A stretch of 64,000 nucleotides of DNA from Halomonas salinarum (GTDB lineage: Bacteria > Pseudomonadota > Gammaproteobacteria > Pseudomonadales > Halomonadaceae), in the NCBI RefSeq assembly GCF_012062845.1, contig NZ_WWNB01000020.1, forward strand, positions 1-64,000, in the 5' to 3' direction. Each line of letters opens with the position of its first letter. Within the stretch, counting starts at the first letter, position 1. The notes under the pieces were generated by a model. That model saw only the letters and a program-made list of their open reading frames with translations, was not told where the DNA came from and searched no databases. The position numbers and the translations under genes are program-made. Of the stretch, positions 62,179 to 64,000 are shown in pieces.

Positions 62179-64000
62179 GTGCTGACATTGCGACCGCTAC
62201 CCTTGATGGCCTGGCTGCTGACGGCATTGATGCTGTTCGGCATTCAGGCTCAGGCTCAGGAGAGCCCACCCGGCGATACGCCGGCCTATTCCACCTTGGC
62301 CGACCTGCTCGAGAACGACGCAACTCGCACCCAGTTGATCGAACAATTGCGTGGCATGGCCGATAACGCCCAGGCAGCCGCCTCCTCTAGCACAGAGGCC
62401 GCTGCAGGTCAGGCTCCCAGCGGCCAAGAGGCCAATGCCGCTTCTTTGCCGCGCCAACTGGCCGAACTGACCAGTACCATTGCCAGTGAGATCGGCAGTC
62501 AGCTTGAAGGACTCGCCACGGCTGTCAGCGGTATCGTCCAGGGGGCGGGCACTGGTCAGGCGTTCGATATGACGGCCTTCACCTCGGCGGCACTGAATCT
62601 GGGGCTGGTGATCATCGCCACCTTCGTGCTGTTCGTCGCCTTCCGGCGTCTGGCGCGGCCGGCCTTCACGGCCACCAGCCGCTGGTCGCAGCAGGGCAGC
62701 GGCATGACGCCGGTGATTCGCCTGTTAGTGGCCGTGGTGATCGCCGCCATCGTTGATGTGCTGGTAATCTCGCTGGCGTATGTGGGCGGCAATCTTATCG
62801 CCACCTTCGCTATCGGCGAGAGCGGCGAGCTATCGACACGGGCCTCACTGTTCCTCAACGCCTTCCTGGTGATTGAACTGCTCAAGGCCGCCGTGCGCAT
62901 GCTGTTTGCCTCCCGCTATAAAGGCTTGCGCCTGCTGCCTATCTCGGCCGAAGAAGCCAGCTACTGGAACCGCTGGATGGCTCATCTGATCGGCCTGATT
63001 GGCTATGGCCTGATGGTCGCCGTACCACTGCTTAACTATTACCTATCACCGGCACTCGGCCAGGGCATGGGCACGCTGATCATGCTTGGCGCCTTCGTCT
63101 ATGCGGTCGCCGTGGTCCTCAAGAACCGCCAGCGCCTGCGTGATGGCATCGATGCCAAGGCCGCCAAGGCCACGATGAGCGCCACACGAGTGTCCCTGAA
63201 GCTGTTTGCACGCGTCTGGCACCTGCTGGCGATCGCCTACTTCCTGATGGTGCTGGTATTGACCTTCACCCGTCCCGAAGATGCACTGCCCTTCGTGTTG
63301 ATGGCCACGCTGCAGACGCTCGCTGTGGTCGGTGCCGGCATGCTGCTCTCAAGCCTGCTGACTCAGACCATCGGCAAGCGCATTCGCCTGCCGGAGGATC
63401 TCAAGCGCAAGCTGCCGTTGCTCGAGACACGACTCAACGCCTATGTCCCCAACCTGCTGCGGGTCATCCGTGCACTGATCCTGATCACCGTTGTGATGAT
63501 CACCGCCGGTGCCTGGGGCATCTTTGATCTTGCCAGCTGGTATGCCACCGACATGGGGCGTGGCCTGGTCGCCAAGGTCATCAGTGTGCTGGTCATCGTG
63601 ACCGTGGCCATGGCGCTGTGGGTAGGTCTCGCCAGCCTGATCGAGCACCGCCTCAACCCGGAGACCGGCGGCGGCGAGCCAACGGCCCGTGCCCAGACGC
63701 TGCTGAGCCTGTTCCGTAACGCGCTGGCCATCACCATCATCGCCATGACGCTGATGATCGTGCTGTCCGAGATTGGCATTAACATCGGTCCGCTGATCGC
63801 GGGTGCCGGTGTGTTGGGTCTGGCCATCGGTTTCGGTGCCCAGAAGCTGGTACAGGACATCATTACCGGGGTGTTCATCCAGGTCGAGAACGCCATGAAC
63901 ACCGGTGATGTGGTCACCGTCGGCGGCATCACTGGTACGGCAGAGCGCCTGAGCATCCGCTCGGTAGGCATCCGTGACCTGTCCGGTACCTATCACATCG
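62179..64000 (+). CDS. ybiO: YbiO-type mechanosensitive channel (partial)
   Basis: Large MscS-family channel protecting against hypo-osmotic shock, important in a halophile. The start is likely GTG 62179 with GGAGG five bases upstream; the gene runs off the right edge after 607 codons. Residues 1-27 form a signal peptide ending AQAQ, then a Ser/Ala/Gln-rich periplasmic region (to about 130), a series of additional membrane helices, and the pore-lining MscS helix GPLIAGAGVLGLAIGFGAQKLVQDIITGVF-type segment near 540-570, followed by the beta domain with NTGDVVTVGGITGTAERLSIRS. The match to YbiO (RTLLSLFRNAL, IRSVGIRDLSGTYHI) is close. Confidence 0.92.
   Translation, partial: MLTLRPLPLMAWLLTALMLFGIQAQAQESPPGDTPAYSTLADLLENDATRTQLIEQLRGMADNAQAAASSSTEAAAGQAPSGQEANAASLPRQLAELTSTIASEIGSQLEGLATAVSGIVQGAGTGQAFDMTAFTSAALNLGLVIIATFVLFVAFRRLARPAFTATSRWSQQGSGMTPVIRLLVAVVIAAIVDVLVISLAYVGGNLIATFAIGESGELSTRASLFLNAFLVIELLKAAVRMLFASRYKGLRLLPISAEEASYWNRWMAHLIGLIGYGLMVAVPLLNYYLSPALGQGMGTLIMLGAFVYAVAVVLKNRQRLRDGIDAKAAKATMSATRVSLKLFARVWHLLAIAYFLMVLVLTFTRPEDALPFVLMATLQTLAVVGAGMLLSSLLTQTIGKRIRLPEDLKRKLPLLETRLNAYVPNLLRVIRALILITVVMITAGAWGIFDLASWYATDMGRGLVAKVISVLVIVTVAMALWVGLASLIEHRLNPETGGGEPTARAQTLLSLFRNALAITIIAMTLMIVLSEIGINIGPLIAGAGVLGLAIGFGAQKLVQDIITGVFIQVENAMNTGDVVTVGGITGTAERLSIRSVGIRDLSGTYHI

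Overview
The window looks like a chromosomal segment of a halophilic gammaproteobacterium, most likely Halomonadaceae (Halomonas or a relative). The basis is GC-rich coding sequence, acidic proteins, and gene order that follows the Pseudomonas chromosome in blocks (tyrS/anmK; pilU-pilT-yggS-proC-yggT-metX-metW-DUF4426; dksA-gluQ-[cbrA]-cbrB-crcZ-pcnB-folK-panBCD; tpiA-secG-tRNA-rimP-nusA-infB-rbfA-truB-rpsO-pnp; glmM-folP-ftsH-rlmE-yhbY-greA-carB-carA-dapB; dnaJ-dnaK-grpE-recN-fur-bamE-rnfH-ratA-smpB-ssrA). The genus call is an inference, since no rRNA gene lies inside the window. No phage, IS element or CRISPR array was seen.

Layout. 1-446: two tandem, leftward, rRNA-type promoters, so an rRNA operon probably starts just outside the left edge; then tyrS. 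1.8-10.5 kb: anmK, type IV pilus retraction ATPases pilU/pilT, and an yggS-proC-yggT-metX-metW block. 10.4-18.8 kb: sfsA, an aminotransferase, dksA, gluQ, a decayed histidine kinase, an NtrC-type regulator (CbrB), a long structured non-coding RNA, pcnB and folK. 18.9-22.4 kb: panB-panC-panD and a thiolase. 22.6-33 kb: the pnp-to-tpiA translation and RNA block on the minus strand with two tRNAs. 33-45 kb: glmM, folP, ftsH, rlmE, yhbY, greA, carBA and dapB. 45-50.3 kb: an iron-siderophore locus flanked by two DMT-family transporters. 50.5 kb: an HNH endonuclease with a probable sulfur-binding N-terminal domain. 51.5-60.5 kb: heat shock genes, recN, fur, bamE and the smpB-ssrA trans-translation pair. 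60.5-64 kb: a decaying array of tmRNA 3'-end copies, a retropepsin-like protease, a zinc-ribbon protein and the start of a YbiO-type mechanosensitive channel.

The strongest signal is at 14.1-16.7 kb. Where Pseudomonas carries cbrA-cbrB-crcZ, this genome has (i) only a frameshifted remnant of the sensor kinase, (ii) an otherwise intact CbrB whose phospho-acceptor aspartate is replaced by glutamate (residue 51), and (iii) a downstream RNA of about 495 nt with a near-consensus sigma-54 promoter, paired TGTTACC/GGTAACA upstream sites, and six consecutive hairpins that each expose an AACAACAA-like Hfq/Crc-binding motif in the loop. Together this reads as a rewired carbon catabolite-repression switch: a CrcZ-type RNA sponge driven by a kinase-independent, possibly phosphomimetic, CbrB.

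Other readable control elements are heat-shock (sigma-32-type) promoters before both grpE and dnaK, a LexA box over the recN promoter, a candidate Fur box before the siderophore ABC operon, a terminator plus tandem repeat in the carA leader, and several intrinsic terminators. All functional calls rest on motif recognition from the sequence; no database search was run.
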